Positions 1 to 9,595 of a stretch of DNA of 64,000 nt are shown piece by piece (position 1 is the stretch's first letter; each line of letters starts with the position of its first letter). The stretch spans positions 186,001 through 250,000 of the forward strand of contig NZ_LMUM01000015.1 of NCBI RefSeq assembly GCF_009765985.1, written 5' to 3'. The notes beneath the pieces were generated by a model. The model had not been told where the DNA came from. It saw only the letters and a list, made by a program, of their open reading frames with translations, and did no database searches. This DNA comes from Acidobacterium sp. S8. GTDB taxonomy: Bacteria; Acidobacteriota; Terriglobia; Terriglobales; Acidobacteriaceae. The position numbers were made by a program, and so were the translations under genes.

Positions 1-2
1 CC

Positions 3-2798
3 ATCATCCAGGAGCTTTATCCTGCCTATCACGGTGTTGCCTGGTATTGGGTGGACTTCAAGGCCAACACAAATCCATTTGCAAAGGGGCGAACGCTGCT
101 TCGCTTCCAGGCCGTCGACTATCTGGCGGATGTGTGGCTCAATGGCCATCATGTGGGCTCGCATGAAGGAGGTGAAACACCATTCGTCCTGGACGTAACC
201 GATATCGTTCGCCCTGATCAGAGCAACAAGCTTGCCGTAAGAGTTCTGAACCCGGATGATCGCAGCATTGATGGAATTGTCCTGAAAGAGACGCCTCACC
301 GGAATAAAGTCGTCAAATTCTCGAACGGCAGCCTCTATGATTTCGGAGGCATTCTTCAACCTGTTGAGCTTGCTTATGTGCCTGCTGTTCGCATCTCGAA
401 CCTGCATATCGTTCCGGACTGGAAGACGGGCGATGTCGCCATCCGGATTACCGTGCAGAATGCCTTATCTAAATCCGTCCGTGCTACTTTGCAACTGCTG
501 GTTTCGCAGGATGCAGGTCAAACCGTATTGCAGGACACGCTGAAGACTACGATCGCAGCCGGCGAATCGCAGGTAAGCCATCAGATCACGTTCAAGCAGT
601 TCAGGCTGTGGGATCTTGATACTCCTAACCTCTATCAGCTTCAAGTGACGCTCGATTCCGCTGACATGGACGGCTCATTTGCGATCGCGGATACCTTCGG
701 CTTCCGCGATTTTCGACTCGTCAATGGATACTTCCGCCTGAATGGACGACGCCTCTTTCTCCGCTGCACACACACCGGCAATCACGTTCCTTTTCGCCAG
801 GTGATTCCGCCGGATGGATATGAGGACATGCTGCGGCGTGATCTTCTCTACGCCAAGGCTTCGGGATTTAATACGGTTCGCTTTATTTCCGGCGTCGCCT
901 ATCCCTACCAGTTAGACCTGTGCGATGAGCTTGGTCTCATGGTGTACCAGGAATCATCCGCGAGCTGGTTGCTGAAGGATTCGCCAAGGATGAAAACCCT
1001 TTACGAAAACTCTGTGCGCGAGATGATTGTGCGTGATCGCAATCACCCCAGCGTAACGATCTGGGGCATGCTGAATGAAACGGAAGACGGGCCCGTCTCG
1101 CGTGAAGGTCAGGCAGCTCTACCTTTTGTAAGGACTCTCGACGATTCAAGGCTGGTGCTCTATTCCAGCGGACGCTTCGACGGACGTCTCGATACCGGCT
1201 CAGCGAGCAATCCGAAGACGAACGAGTGGGAGCACGTGTGGGGAAAGGAAGCGCCAGGAGCAAGCCGCGTCGCCATGGTTTCTCCCTCCGGACCTGGCAT
1301 CGGCGATTTTCATCTCTACCCGAAGGTTCCCCAGACGCAGGAAACAAATCACATGATGCGCACTCTGGGTGAAGGCGGCAAACCTGTTTTCCTCTCTGAG
1401 TACGGCATTGGCAGCATGATGAATGTTCTTCACGAGCTACGCATGTATGAGCAGGCCGGAATACCGGAAAATGCCGAAGACCTCGTACTGGTGCGATCGA
1501 TGGCGGAACACCTTGTCGCGGACTGGGCGCGACTCGGAATGGACACAGCTTACCCTTTTCCCGAGACTCTTCTGGAGATGAGTCAGGAAATGATGGGCCG
1601 CCATCGACTGCTGGGCTTTAACCTGATCCGCTCCAACCCCCTGATCTGCGGCTTCAATCTAACGGGAATGCTGGATCATGCCCTGACGGGTGAAGGTATC
1701 TGGCGCTTCTGGCGGGATTGGAAGCCAGGACTCTTCGATGTAATGCGAGATGGATGGGCACCCGTTCGCTGGTGTCTCTTTGTCGAGCCTGCACATACCT
1801 ATCTTGGCCGGCCGCTGACGCTTGAAGCCGTCCTGGCGAACGAAGATGCCATTCGCCCCGGCGAATATTCGGCGCAGTTTCGCATATGGGGTCCGCAAGG
1901 CACAGCCTGGAAAAAACAGACCGTCATCTCCATTCCAGATAACAAGAGCACCGACGGACCGCTGGCCGTTCCGGTCATGAAAGAGTCGGTCGCCCTTGAA
2001 GGTCCTGCCGGCACCTATGAGCTCGTTCCCTACATAGAAAAAGGAATCGCACCTCCGGAGACGTCATGGCAGTTCTATCTTTCCGACCCGGCCGCGCTTC
2101 CAAAGCTGAACAAACAGGTGATCACCTGGGGCATTCCAAAGAACGTAGAAGACTGGCTGCAAAGCCGCGGTGCGAACGTGCTGCCGCTTGCAAACCCTGC
2201 GCCTGGGAAGCGCTATCTCATCCTTGTTGGCGATGTCTCGAAGGAACAAGCCTCCGCAAAAGCGTGGAGAACCATCGCGGAGCGATCAGCCGCTGGCTCG
2301 ACAGTCATTTTCCTTTCTCCCAAAGCCTTTGCTTGCGGCGAACAATCCTCTGCGCAGCTGCCTCTAGTCAAAAAAGGTCGCATCTATGAATTCAACGACT
2401 GGCTCTATCACAAGGAATGTGTAGGGAAGCCGCATCCAGTATTTGACGGTTTGCAGCACCGCGGGATTCTTAACTGGTATTACTGGGCCCCTGTCCTGCC
2501 GACCTATCTCTTTGATGGGCAAGATACGCCCGACGAGGTGATGGCAGCGGCCTTCGCTGCCGGATATTCAACACCTGGCGGCTATGCCTCCGGGGTGCTG
2601 CTCGGCTCATATAAATTTGGAGCGGGAAACTTTGTCCTGAACAGCTTTCACATCCTCGAACACATTGATGTTCACCCCGCCGCCGATCGCCTGCTGCTGA
2701 ATCTTATCCATCACTACGGTCAACTTTCAATTGGTCCGGCAGTTGCGCTTCCACCTGACTTTGAGACACGCTTAAAGGAAATTGGCTACGTGGACTGA
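3..2798 (+). CDS. Glycoside hydrolase family 2 protein (beta-galactosidase/beta-glucuronidase type), 5' partial
   Basis: Retaining exo-glycosidase of family GH2, expected to cut a beta-linked sugar from an oligosaccharide. The frame is open to the window edge, and the codons before the GTG at 51 encode the conserved sugar-binding-domain stretch YHGVAWYW, so the true start lies outside. Counting from 51, the jelly-roll domain covers about residues 1-120 and an immunoglobulin-like domain follows to about 220. The TIM barrel carries the WGMLNE motif with acid/base Glu343 and SEYG with nucleophile Glu450, the normal family spacing. The C-terminal 300 residues resemble extra beta-domains and give no specificity. 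It converges on the TPR operon, 19 bases away. The family is clear. The substrate (galactoside, glucuronide or other) cannot be read from the sequence. Confidence 0.9.
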   Translation: MIQELYPAYHGVAWYWVDFKANTNPFAKGRTLLRFQAVDYLADVWLNGHHVGSHEGGETPFVLDVTDIVRPDQSNKLAVRVLNPDDRSIDGIVLKETPHRNKVVKFSNGSLYDFGGILQPVELAYVPAVRISNLHIVPDWKTGDVAIRITVQNALSKSVRATLQLLVSQDAGQTVLQDTLKTTIAAGESQVSHQITFKQFRLWDLDTPNLYQLQVTLDSADMDGSFAIADTFGFRDFRLVNGYFRLNGRRLFLRCTHTGNHVPFRQVIPPDGYEDMLRRDLLYAKASGFNTVRFISGVAYPYQLDLCDELGLMVYQESSASWLLKDSPRMKTLYENSVREMIVRDRNHPSVTIWGMLNETEDGPVSREGQAALPFVRTLDDSRLVLYSSGRFDGRLDTGSASNPKTNEWEHVWGKEAPGASRVAMVSPSGPGIGDFHLYPKVPQTQETNHMMRTLGEGGKPVFLSEYGIGSMMNVLHELRMYEQAGIPENAEDLVLVRSMAEHLVADWARLGMDTAYPFPETLLEMSQEMMGRHRLLGFNLIRSNPLICGFNLTGMLDHALTGEGIWRFWRDWKPGLFDVMRDGWAPVRWCLFVEPAHTYLGRPLTLEAVLANEDAIRPGEYSAQFRIWGPQGTAWKKQTVISIPDNKSTDGPLAVPVMKESVALEGPAGTYELVPYIEKGIAPPETSWQFYLSDPAALPKLNKQVITWGIPKNVEDWLQSRGANVLPLANPAPGKRYLILVGDVSKEQASAKAWRTIAERSAAGSTVIFLSPKAFACGEQSSAQLPLVKKGRIYEFNDWLYHKECVGKPHPVFDGLQHRGILNWYYWAPVLPTYLFDGQDTPDEVMAAAFAAGYSTPGGYASGVLLGSYKFGAGNFVLNSFHILEHIDVHPAADRLLLNLIHHYGQLSIGPAVALPPDFETRLKEIGYVD

Positions 2799-2817
2799 TT
2801 GCAGCTCGACCCACATT

Positions 2818-3600
2818 CTATGGCTTCACTTTCGGTAGCTTTGCTATCTCCTCCATCGCCAGTTGACGAACCGCGTCGGGACCCAGCTCCGCAGCGCGGC
2901 GAAGATTTGCTTCAGCTTTTCTGATGTCTCCCGCAGCTGCAAAGGCAAGCGCCAACCTCAGATATCGCGATCCGTCGGGAGGGGGTGAAAGCTGAATGGA
3001 TAGTTGTAGCTCACTGATAGCGATCGATGTCTGGCCGCGCTTCAGCGCTACCAATCCCAGGACTTCGTGTGCACTGGACTGCATTTGCTGCTTCTGAGCG
3101 GCCCATTGCTCCAAAGACGTTTGCCGTGGAGGCTTCGTTTTCTCAATTCCCTCCAGCGCTCGGTGGGCATAGTCTTCGGCGAGCGCAGGCAGGTGCGCAT
3201 CGGGAGGGTCTTGAAAGATGCGGTTGGCAATGGCGGGAGCGAGCGCCATAAGAGTATTCAAGTTGTCAGGCTGGCTCTTCAATGCCAATTGCCCGGAAGA
3301 AAGCATCGCTGGAAAATCACCGAGCTGTTCGTAGGCGTGCATCTGGTATTGATACGCCGTCCCCAGCAGCTCAGAGCCCGAAAATTGGGCAGCGAATGCA
3401 TCCACATCCGCGACGATTGCCTGTGGGGAGGTGTCGGTGATGAACTTGAGATACTGGTCAAGTTCCTGCTGCGTTCTTGCCTGTGGCGCCTGCGATCGGC
3501 TGGAGAGCGGACCAAATTGCCCCGCAAGCAATGTCGAATGGCCGATGCCTGCGGCCATCACGACCGAAAGCAGCCATTTCGAGAGCCTATTCCGGACCAT
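2818..3600 (-). CDS. TPR-repeat protein, exported (third TPR gene of the TonB operon)
   Basis: A 260-residue protein with an N-terminal hydrophobic stretch (about residues 8-26, ending LLAG) that looks like a signal peptide. Helical repeats of tetratricopeptide type follow, e.g. the segment LALAFAAAGDIRKAEANLRR near residues 210-230 before the conserved P of the next unit. TPR proteins are protein-protein scaffolds and no catalytic motif is visible. Its start overlaps the end of the upstream TPR gene by 14 bases, so the two are translationally linked. It is the last gene of the minus-strand run TonB receptor - TPR - TPR - TPR, which suggests a periplasmic or outer-membrane helper of that uptake system. 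The exact role is unknown. Confidence 0.75.
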   Translation of the reverse strand: MVRNRLSKWLLSVVMAAGIGHSTLLAGQFGPLSSRSQAPQARTQQELDQYLKFITDTSPQAIVADVDAFAAQFSGSELLGTAYQYQMHAYEQLGDFPAMLSSGQLALKSQPDNLNTLMALAPAIANRIFQDPPDAHLPALAEDYAHRALEGIEKTKPPRQTSLEQWAAQKQQMQSSAHEVLGLVALKRGQTSIAISELQLSIQLSPPPDGSRYLRLALAFAAAGDIRKAEANLRRAAELGPDAVRQLAMEEIAKLPKVKP

Positions 3601-4618
3601 AGACCGTGTTCAATGTCTGAAATAGTTTCAGCTCGGCATTAGCGGAGGCGGTATCTCCCGATTTTCGATAAAGCCGGAAGAGAAGATATCGAACGGCCGC
3701 ATGATTCGGATCCTGCGATGCGGCGATATGGGCTTCTTTGATCCCCGAAGCTATCTCTCCAGCTTGCTCATACATCTTTGCGAGGATGAAGTGATGAGAA
3801 GGCTCATCCGGCTCAATTTCAACCGCTTTCTTTGCATAAAGCAGCGCTTCGTTGAGAGCGGCGGTTGCGTCGATGCGCGCCATACCCTGATAAGGCCATC
3901 CGAAAGCCTGCCCATTCTCTTCCACCAGGTGGATCGATTTCAAGTAAGACTCGCGCGCCCCTGTCGAATCTCCGGAAAGTTCAAGACAATAGCCTTGCTG
4001 ATAAAGACTCTTCCAGTCCGATGGATTGAGACGCACCGCTTCACGAAAGTAAGCTAATGCCCCTCCAACATCGGATTGAATTGACAGACGGTAGAGGCCC
4101 AAATAGTAAGCAGGCGCAAAGTCATTTGGGTCCTGTCGAGAGGCCAATTTCATCTGCTCCTCAAACAATGCAAACTGATTGAGATCGTAATAGGCCAGGC
4201 CAAGTCCTTCATGCAGCAAAGGACGATCGAGACCGAGCTTTTCTGCGACGCGCAGGGCCTGAACTGCACCAATCGGCTTGTGCAATTGAAAGCTGGCAAT
4301 TCCCTGCCAGTAGAAAACACTTGGATCCACCGAATGCGTCGCGATGAGGCTTTGCGTCAGCTCCAAAAGCTCAGTCCAGTGTTTTCTCTTCACTAAACCT
4401 GCGATGGCGGACTGGTAACCGATCGGACCTGAAGCGGCGTTGGGGAGATTCAACGGACGCGCCAAGCTCGAAGGTGCATCGATTGACGGCTGTTGCGCGA
4501 AAGCCTGATTCGCCCGCAACAAGGTAATAACGCTGCAGCAAACCATTAGGGTGAGGCAGGCGTATCTTTGCACCGAAACCATTCGGAGTTCAATCTTCCC
4601 ATAGTTGCCTTGATCCAT
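3587..4618 (-). CDS. TPR-repeat protein, exported (second TPR gene of the TonB operon)
   Basis: A 343-residue protein with a probable signal peptide (hydrophobic residues about 18-40, ending AFAQ). At least five TPR units cover roughly residues 70-330; typical pieces are LGLAYYDLNQFALFEEQMKL and ALAYFREAVRLNPSDWKSLY. The alternating small/aromatic pattern with Pro at unit boundaries identifies the fold. The gene starts 14 bases after the upstream TPR gene stops and its end overlaps the next gene, so the three are probably one transcript. No Shine-Dalgarno is obvious before ATG 4618. A second in-frame ATG at 4582 (residue 13) would still leave the signal peptide. Function is inferred only from the neighbouring receptor. 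Confidence 0.75.
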   Translation of the reverse strand: MDQGNYGKIELRMVSVQRYACLTLMVCCSVITLLRANQAFAQQPSIDAPSSLARPLNLPNAASGPIGYQSAIAGLVKRKHWTELLELTQSLIATHSVDPSVFYWQGIASFQLHKPIGAVQALRVAEKLGLDRPLLHEGLGLAYYDLNQFALFEEQMKLASRQDPNDFAPAYYLGLYRLSIQSDVGGALAYFREAVRLNPSDWKSLYQQGYCLELSGDSTGARESYLKSIHLVEENGQAFGWPYQGMARIDATAALNEALLYAKKAVEIEPDEPSHHFILAKMYEQAGEIASGIKEAHIAASQDPNHAAVRYLLFRLYRKSGDTASANAELKLFQTLNTVYGPE

Positions 4619-4632
4619 GCTATTACAAGTAA

Positions 4633-5832
4633 CTAGTGTGGAGGTGCGATTTGCCCCGGCGGGTTCGTGATGTCATTCTGGTTCATCTGTTTTTGCGCTC
4701 TCTGCTGCGTCTCTTCCGATGCTTCTTTCTGCAGCCGTCCAAAGATCAAGTCTTCCGATTGTGCCTCTGCGGTCAGGTTTGCCTTGCGATATGCGCGGGC
4801 TAACTGAAAGTGCACTGTCACATTATCCGGGTTCAGAGAACTCGCCTTCTTGAGATCTTCTATTGCCTCCTGCGGCTTGTTTAGCGCAAGCAGTGCGCGC
4901 CCGCGAACGACAAAAGCTTCTGCGTTATCAGGCTGAAGTTCCAGTGAACGGTTGACCAGCTTGAATGCCTCATCTGGATTTTCCTCCACCAAGATTCCTG
5001 CTTCTTCACGCGCAGCCTTAGCGTCATACGGATTCAGTTCCAGCGCGCGTTTATAGGCTGTCAATGCCTCAGTCGGATTGCCACTAGCTACCAAGGAATG
5101 TCCGTAGTGATAGTACAGCTCAGGATTCTCCGGCGCCCTGTCAATCGCCAACTTGTAATGCTCGGCTGCATCCGCATAAATCTGCCTTGCCTCGGAAGCT
5201 TTTCCCAGCAGCAGTTCCAGCAGGTAGGAATCAGGTGCAACTCTTTGAATATGACCGAAAGCCGACTCTGCGAGCACCGAATATAGCGAACCTAGCGTGT
5301 AGAGCGCTTCTTGGTCGTCAGGGTTTTGCTGACGAATCTGCTCCAGAAGCGCCTGGGCGCCCTTCAAATCGCCAAGTTCAATCAGACTGCGGGCGAGAAA
5401 TAACTTGATATTTTCATCCGCAGGAGCAAGCTGCTTGGCTCGCGTCAACTCGCGGCGGGCATCTTGAAAATTGCCTCTCTGATAATAGGAGAAGCCCAGT
5501 AGAGCTCGCGGAGAAACGAGGTTGGGCTCGATCTCGCATGCCCGCTTCAGGGCCTTGATCGCCTCGTCCAACTGCATCGTCCGATAGTAAAGAGATCCAA
5601 TGTTGTTGTAGCCCGCTGCCATATTGGGCTGGAGGCGAAGAATCTCCTGGTACCTCTGGATAGCATCGTCCAAGTGACCGGAGGCCTCGTCTGCCTTGGC
5701 CTCGGCATGAAGCTGCTGAACATCAAGTTGCTGAGCTCGACTATCGCCCTGTTGAGGCCGCGCGGGGACAGCGCAGACGCCACCTACCAGAAACAACGCC
5801 GTCCAGCATCGCCAAACACACTTCATTCCCAT
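4633..5832 (-). CDS. TPR-repeat protein, exported (first TPR gene of the TonB operon)
   Basis: About 400 residues: a short signal peptide (hydrophobic WTALFLVGGVCAVPA) and then about nine TPR units, the cleanest of the three paralogues (e.g. YNNIGSLYYRTMQLDEAIKA, YYHYGHSLVASGNPTEALTA). The C-terminus is low-complexity, rich in Gln, Asn and Pro. The open frame begins with a TTG at 5850, but the ATG at 5832 is the first ATG and sits directly before the signal-peptide n-region, so it is preferred. ATG 5826 is also possible. A strong hairpin separates it from the TonB receptor gene, so it may be transcribed partly by read-through. In this phylum TPR genes often accompany Oar-like receptors. A scaffold or substrate-handling role is inference. 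Confidence 0.78.
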   Translation of the reverse strand: MGMKCVWRCWTALFLVGGVCAVPARPQQGDSRAQQLDVQQLHAEAKADEASGHLDDAIQRYQEILRLQPNMAAGYNNIGSLYYRTMQLDEAIKALKRACEIEPNLVSPRALLGFSYYQRGNFQDARRELTRAKQLAPADENIKLFLARSLIELGDLKGAQALLEQIRQQNPDDQEALYTLGSLYSVLAESAFGHIQRVAPDSYLLELLLGKASEARQIYADAAEHYKLAIDRAPENPELYYHYGHSLVASGNPTEALTAYKRALELNPYDAKAAREEAGILVEENPDEAFKLVNRSLELQPDNAEAFVVRGRALLALNKPQEAIEDLKKASSLNPDNVTVHFQLARAYRKANLTAEAQSEDLIFGRLQKEASEETQQRAQKQMNQNDITNPPGQIAPPH

Positions 5833-5900
5833 TGTCCCAACTATCGACAAATTCTACTGTATGGCACATTCGGCAAATAGTCATACGGCCCTCAAACGCA

Positions 5901-5932
5901 AATCTCCACACCTAAGAGAGCATGTGGAGATT
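5901..5932 (-). terminator. Perfect 10-bp hairpin after the TonB receptor gene
   Basis: The arms AATCTCCACA and TGTGGAGATT are perfectly complementary around a 12-base loop. On the minus strand the stem is followed by TGCGTTTG, only a weak T-tract. It sits between the stop of the receptor gene and the first TPR gene, so it could attenuate transcription or protect the receptor mRNA 3' end. Confidence 0.5.
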
Positions 5933-5955
5933 GCGTCAGTGCGGGTAAGCAAAGG

Positions 5956-8900
5956 TCAAAAATCGACTCGTGCTCCAAACTGAATCACGCGAGGTGAGTT
6001 TGCCTGGGAACCGATCTTGCCGAATCCGCCACTCGTCACATCGCTGAAATTCATATCTGGCAGGCCGAAAGCGACCCGATTGAAAGCGTTGAAGAAGTCG
6101 GCTCGTAGCTCGAAATTGACGCCTTCGTGCAGCTTGGTTCTTTTGATCGCCGAGATGTTTTCGTTGTATAGAGCAAACGAGCGAAGCTGTGGCAGGGTTG
6201 GAGGTGCATTGCCCAAAGCGAATGCGCCCGCATCGCTGAAAGCAGCCGAGTTCACATAGTAGTCAGTGAATGGATTGAAATTGCTCGATTTACCCTTCTG
6301 GGTTACGTTCGGCACCAGGTTTGGACGTGATTGCCCGTTAAAAATTGGGTTGGGACTTCCACCGCTGATTGGCAGAGGCGCTCCAGCATTGTAGGAGGCG
6401 ACTCCGGCAACGCCCCATCCGCCGCTGAACACTCCCACGATGCCACCCTTGTTCAGATATGGCTTCCCGGGGCCGATCGGCAGTTCATAAGAGCCGGCGA
6501 TAGAGAGGGCATGAGGACCGCCGCCACCATTCACATTGGCTCCGAGTACCTGGCGTTCACGCCTGCGTTGTGCGGTATCCAGTGGCATCGCGAAGAATGG
6601 CGAGAACTGATCAAGCCCATCTGTGATCGACTTAGACCAGGTGTAACTGACCAGGAGGGTCATTCCACTTGAGTAGTCCTTCTGCGCTCTCATCTGCAAT
6701 GAATGGTAGTTAGAGTGCCCCGGCGTCTGCGTCTTTGCGTTGATGGTGAGGAACTGCGGGAACGGCCGCAGCGCCTGTTGCACTGTTCCTGTAAAGCCTG
6801 GATAAGGAGATGTAATTCCAGCGGCCGCAGCTTGAGGCGAATTAACATCCGCATTGAGCACTGGACCGAGGCTGAGGTATTGCGCGGGAACCTGGTTCTC
6901 ATTGAGGAGGTTGGCTCCAATTCTCACGTTGCTGCTGCCAACGTAGCTGGTCTCAAAAGCGACTCTCCAAGGCAGTTCACGCTCGACGGTCAGGCTCCAG
7001 CTCATGGAGTAGCCATTTTTTCCATCGATCTTCTGCATATAGTCGAGCGTCTGGTTATTGGCCAGATCCCTGGTGCGAGGTGGAGCGTTTCCTACCGGAG
7101 GCAGTCCCACATCCCAGTTTGGTCTCAGTCCCACCGGCGGAGAAATTCCGTTATCCGGGCTGATGAGCGTGTCCTGATATTGGAAGCCGGTCAGATAACT
7201 AGCAGCAATATCCGGTCCCATCAAAGTACTTGCGCCGCCGCGAAGGCTGGCCATTCCATACCCGCCGCGAACAACAGTTTTACCGTCGAGACGGTAGGCA
7301 AAGCCGATACGCGGCTGCCAGCTGCCGAAATAGGTGTCTGCGATTTGCTTCTTGCACAGAGATGCGCCACCACCCCCAATGCAGGAACCGCCCTGCTGTC
7401 CGGTGTACACGATCGAGCCGGGAAGGTTACCCGCACCCGGATTCGGAACCGTTGGATCGAAGGTCGAGAACTGATCCTTCGGATCGGTTACCGGTACACT
7501 GTAATCCCATCTTAGGCCTGCGTTAATAGTGAGCCGGGGACTGACCTTGAAGTCGTCCTGTACATAAAATGCGCGGTATCCTGTTCTGACCAGGCGGTTG
7601 TTGGCGACGCCGGTGCGGCTTGCCTGGTTTAGCGTGCCCAGGAAGAAGCTGGCGAAGCCATAACCGAGAGAGCCAAAGTTAGGCGAGTTGGGAAGTGAAG
7701 TCGTTCCATTCTCAAAGGTGTATGTACCGATATTGACTGCGAACGCATCGCGTTCATCTTCCCAGCGAAGCTCCGTTCCGAAGCTAAGACCGTGCCGTCC
7801 CTTCTGCCACTTGAAGTTATCGGCAAAGAAGATGCAGGGCCAGCAGCCGCCGCTGTTCTGGTTGTTGTCGAGGCCAGCGCCAAAGGTTGGCATCCCCTGA
7901 ATGGCCAACGCCGGATACGGAAGCCCCGGAGTGGCGATCGGGCTGGTGAAGTCCGCGGGAACGAGTGGAAAGAAGACGCGCTTGCCTTCCGTATATTGGA
8001 CGGAGAAGCCCGTCTGGTTGTAGATGTTCGACGTGAAATTCTGGTCCAGGGTAAGACGTGGTTCCCACGCCTCCGAATTGAAGTTGTTTCCGCTCCCGAG
8101 AGGACCGGGGAAAACCGGCGACGTCGGAGAGACGCCATTGTTGTGATAATACGAACCATGAAGCACCAGCTTGGATGAGATGTTGTGATCCATCTTTACG
8201 ATCCAGTACGAATTGTTGATCGGTGCGCTAGGTGCACTGACCACGGCATTGTTGACGACACCCGGCAGTGTGGCACTTGGCATCAAGCCGATGTACTGCG
8301 CACTGGTAGCGCTCAACCTTGACGTCGGAATCATGTTATTCGGAAAGGGATCGCGCGTGAGGCCGCCGGCTCCATCTGGACGTGTCGTGGCTGGATCGTA
8401 GATTGGGAACGGCAACTCCGAGAAGTCTCCGTTCTTCATTCTGTCCGTAGGCAGTGTCGTCAGCGAGGTGGAGACGCCACCGCGGAACTTATACCAATCC
8501 ATCAGGAAGAAGAAGAAAGTCTTGTCTTTGCCATCATAGATCTTGGGAATCCAAACCGGCCCACCAACTTTAAAGCCGAATTCATGCTGCTTCTCGGTGC
8601 CGGCGGTTGGTGAAAAATATCCCTTGGAATCGAAGATGTTGTTACGCAAATATTCCCACGCGCCACCATGAAGGCGATTGGTTCCACTTTGTATATGGAA
8701 GTTCAAGAACCCTGACGACCGGCCATATTGCGCGGAGTAGGCGTTCGTAGTGATGGCATATTCTTCGATCGCGTCGACAGGAGGAGTAATGCCTTCCTGT
8801 CTTCCACCACCATCAGCGTTCATGTAAGGAATTCCATCGTAGTAGAAATCCTGGCTGAAGTCGGGTGCTCCGTTGATGCGCGCCGAAAATGTATTGCCGG

Positions 8901-9423
8901 ATACGCCGGGCGCCAGCGTCAGAAAAGCATCATCTGCACGTGGGCCGTTCGATATCTGCACAGGAAGCTTGGCCAGAGTTTGCGCCGACAGCAAGACGCT
9001 GCGGTCGCCCTTGTCCTCGGTGATCGCAATCGTGTGCGCTTCAACCGTCACGGTCTGCGAAGTCTGGCCGGGCTTCATCTGGATGTTGATGACCGTACCC
9101 TGCCCGACGCCAACCTGTATGCCCTGCCGGACCTCCGTGTTGAAACCGTCTCGATCCACCTTGACGTTGTACACGCCTACCGGAAGATTGAAGACGGTGT
9201 AGCCTCCATCTTCTCGAGTGGTGAGCGTCTCGATCTTGTTGGTCGCCGTATTGGTGACGGTAACGTTAGCTCCGGATATGACGGCATCCGACGAGTCGGT
9301 AACTGTCCCTTGAATCGAACCTGTCGCGTTTCCTTGTGCGTGAGCGGAACTCAGCGCACAGAGTAAGAAGGCAAACAGACCGCTCATTAATAGAAGATTT
9401 TTAGCCCCGCAAACGCTGCGCAT
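5956..9423 (-). CDS. TonB-dependent receptor, Oar-like, with N-terminal carboxypeptidase-regulatory domain
   Basis: Outer-membrane receptor of 1155 residues. It has a signal peptide (hydrophobic core LLLMSGLFAFLLCALSS, cut after AHA), then a carboxypeptidase-regulatory-like Ig domain (about 30-125, starting GSIQGTVTDSSDAVISGA), a plug region (about 125-260, with FSQDFYYDGIPYMNADGGG), and a 22-strand-type barrel ending in Phe. The open frame extends to a TTG at 9438, but GGAGGT is placed 7 bases before ATG 9423, so that start is chosen. Receptors of this class are common in Acidobacteriota and import large glycans or glycan-bound ligands by TonB energy. Clustering with GH36 and GH2 enzymes and a shared putative operator point to oligosaccharide uptake. 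The ligand is unknown. Confidence 0.92.
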   Translation of the reverse strand: MRSVCGAKNLLLMSGLFAFLLCALSSAHAQGNATGSIQGTVTDSSDAVISGANVTVTNTATNKIETLTTREDGGYTVFNLPVGVYNVKVDRDGFNTEVRQGIQVGVGQGTVINIQMKPGQTSQTVTVEAHTIAITEDKGDRSVLLSAQTLAKLPVQISNGPRADDAFLTLAPGVSGNTFSARINGAPDFSQDFYYDGIPYMNADGGGRQEGITPPVDAIEEYAITTNAYSAQYGRSSGFLNFHIQSGTNRLHGGAWEYLRNNIFDSKGYFSPTAGTEKQHEFGFKVGGPVWIPKIYDGKDKTFFFFLMDWYKFRGGVSTSLTTLPTDRMKNGDFSELPFPIYDPATTRPDGAGGLTRDPFPNNMIPTSRLSATSAQYIGLMPSATLPGVVNNAVVSAPSAPINNSYWIVKMDHNISSKLVLHGSYYHNNGVSPTSPVFPGPLGSGNNFNSEAWEPRLTLDQNFTSNIYNQTGFSVQYTEGKRVFFPLVPADFTSPIATPGLPYPALAIQGMPTFGAGLDNNQNSGGCWPCIFFADNFKWQKGRHGLSFGTELRWEDERDAFAVNIGTYTFENGTTSLPNSPNFGSLGYGFASFFLGTLNQASRTGVANNRLVRTGYRAFYVQDDFKVSPRLTINAGLRWDYSVPVTDPKDQFSTFDPTVPNPGAGNLPGSIVYTGQQGGSCIGGGGASLCKKQIADTYFGSWQPRIGFAYRLDGKTVVRGGYGMASLRGGASTLMGPDIAASYLTGFQYQDTLISPDNGISPPVGLRPNWDVGLPPVGNAPPRTRDLANNQTLDYMQKIDGKNGYSMSWSLTVERELPWRVAFETSYVGSSNVRIGANLLNENQVPAQYLSLGPVLNADVNSPQAAAAGITSPYPGFTGTVQQALRPFPQFLTINAKTQTPGHSNYHSLQMRAQKDYSSGMTLLVSYTWSKSITDGLDQFSPFFAMPLDTAQRRRERQVLGANVNGGGGPHALSIAGSYELPIGPGKPYLNKGGIVGVFSGGWGVAGVASYNAGAPLPISGGSPNPIFNGQSRPNLVPNVTQKGKSSNFNPFTDYYVNSAAFSDAGAFALGNAPPTLPQLRSFALYNENISAIKRTKLHEGVNFELRADFFNAFNRVAFGLPDMNFSDVTSGGFGKIGSQANSPRVIQFGARVDF

Positions 9424-9490
9424 AACATATACCTCCAAACATCTTTTCCAATCAATTCAACGCCGGCCCGCCCTGCACTTAAATCAATCT

Positions 9491-9502
9491 CAAATCGATT
9501 TG
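9491..9502. promoter_or_regulatory. Perfect 12-bp palindrome CAAATCGATTTG
   Basis: A perfect palindrome with a central CG, in the style of LacI-family operators, 68 bases upstream of the receptor start codon. No LacI-type gene is seen in the window, so a binding protein is not identified. Confidence 0.35.
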
Positions 9503-9579
9503 TTTATAGCGCGGATAAAGAACACGCGGAAAGGCCATGAGAGGAGCTTCTAGTGGATGGGTAAATCACTGTCAAGGGA

Positions 9580-9595
9580 GTTCAATACCCTGAAC
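9580..9595. promoter_or_regulatory. Putative IclR operator, copy 1 (GTTCA-N6-TGAAC)
   Basis: The 16 bases read GTTCAATACCCTGAAC: two perfect 5-bp arms with a 6-base centre. The same architecture recurs at 17068, 19239 and 20617, each time in an intergenic region of the sugar locus. It sits between the divergent receptor and GH36 transcription units and could control both. The link to the IclR protein at 17135-17947 is inference. Confidence 0.6.
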
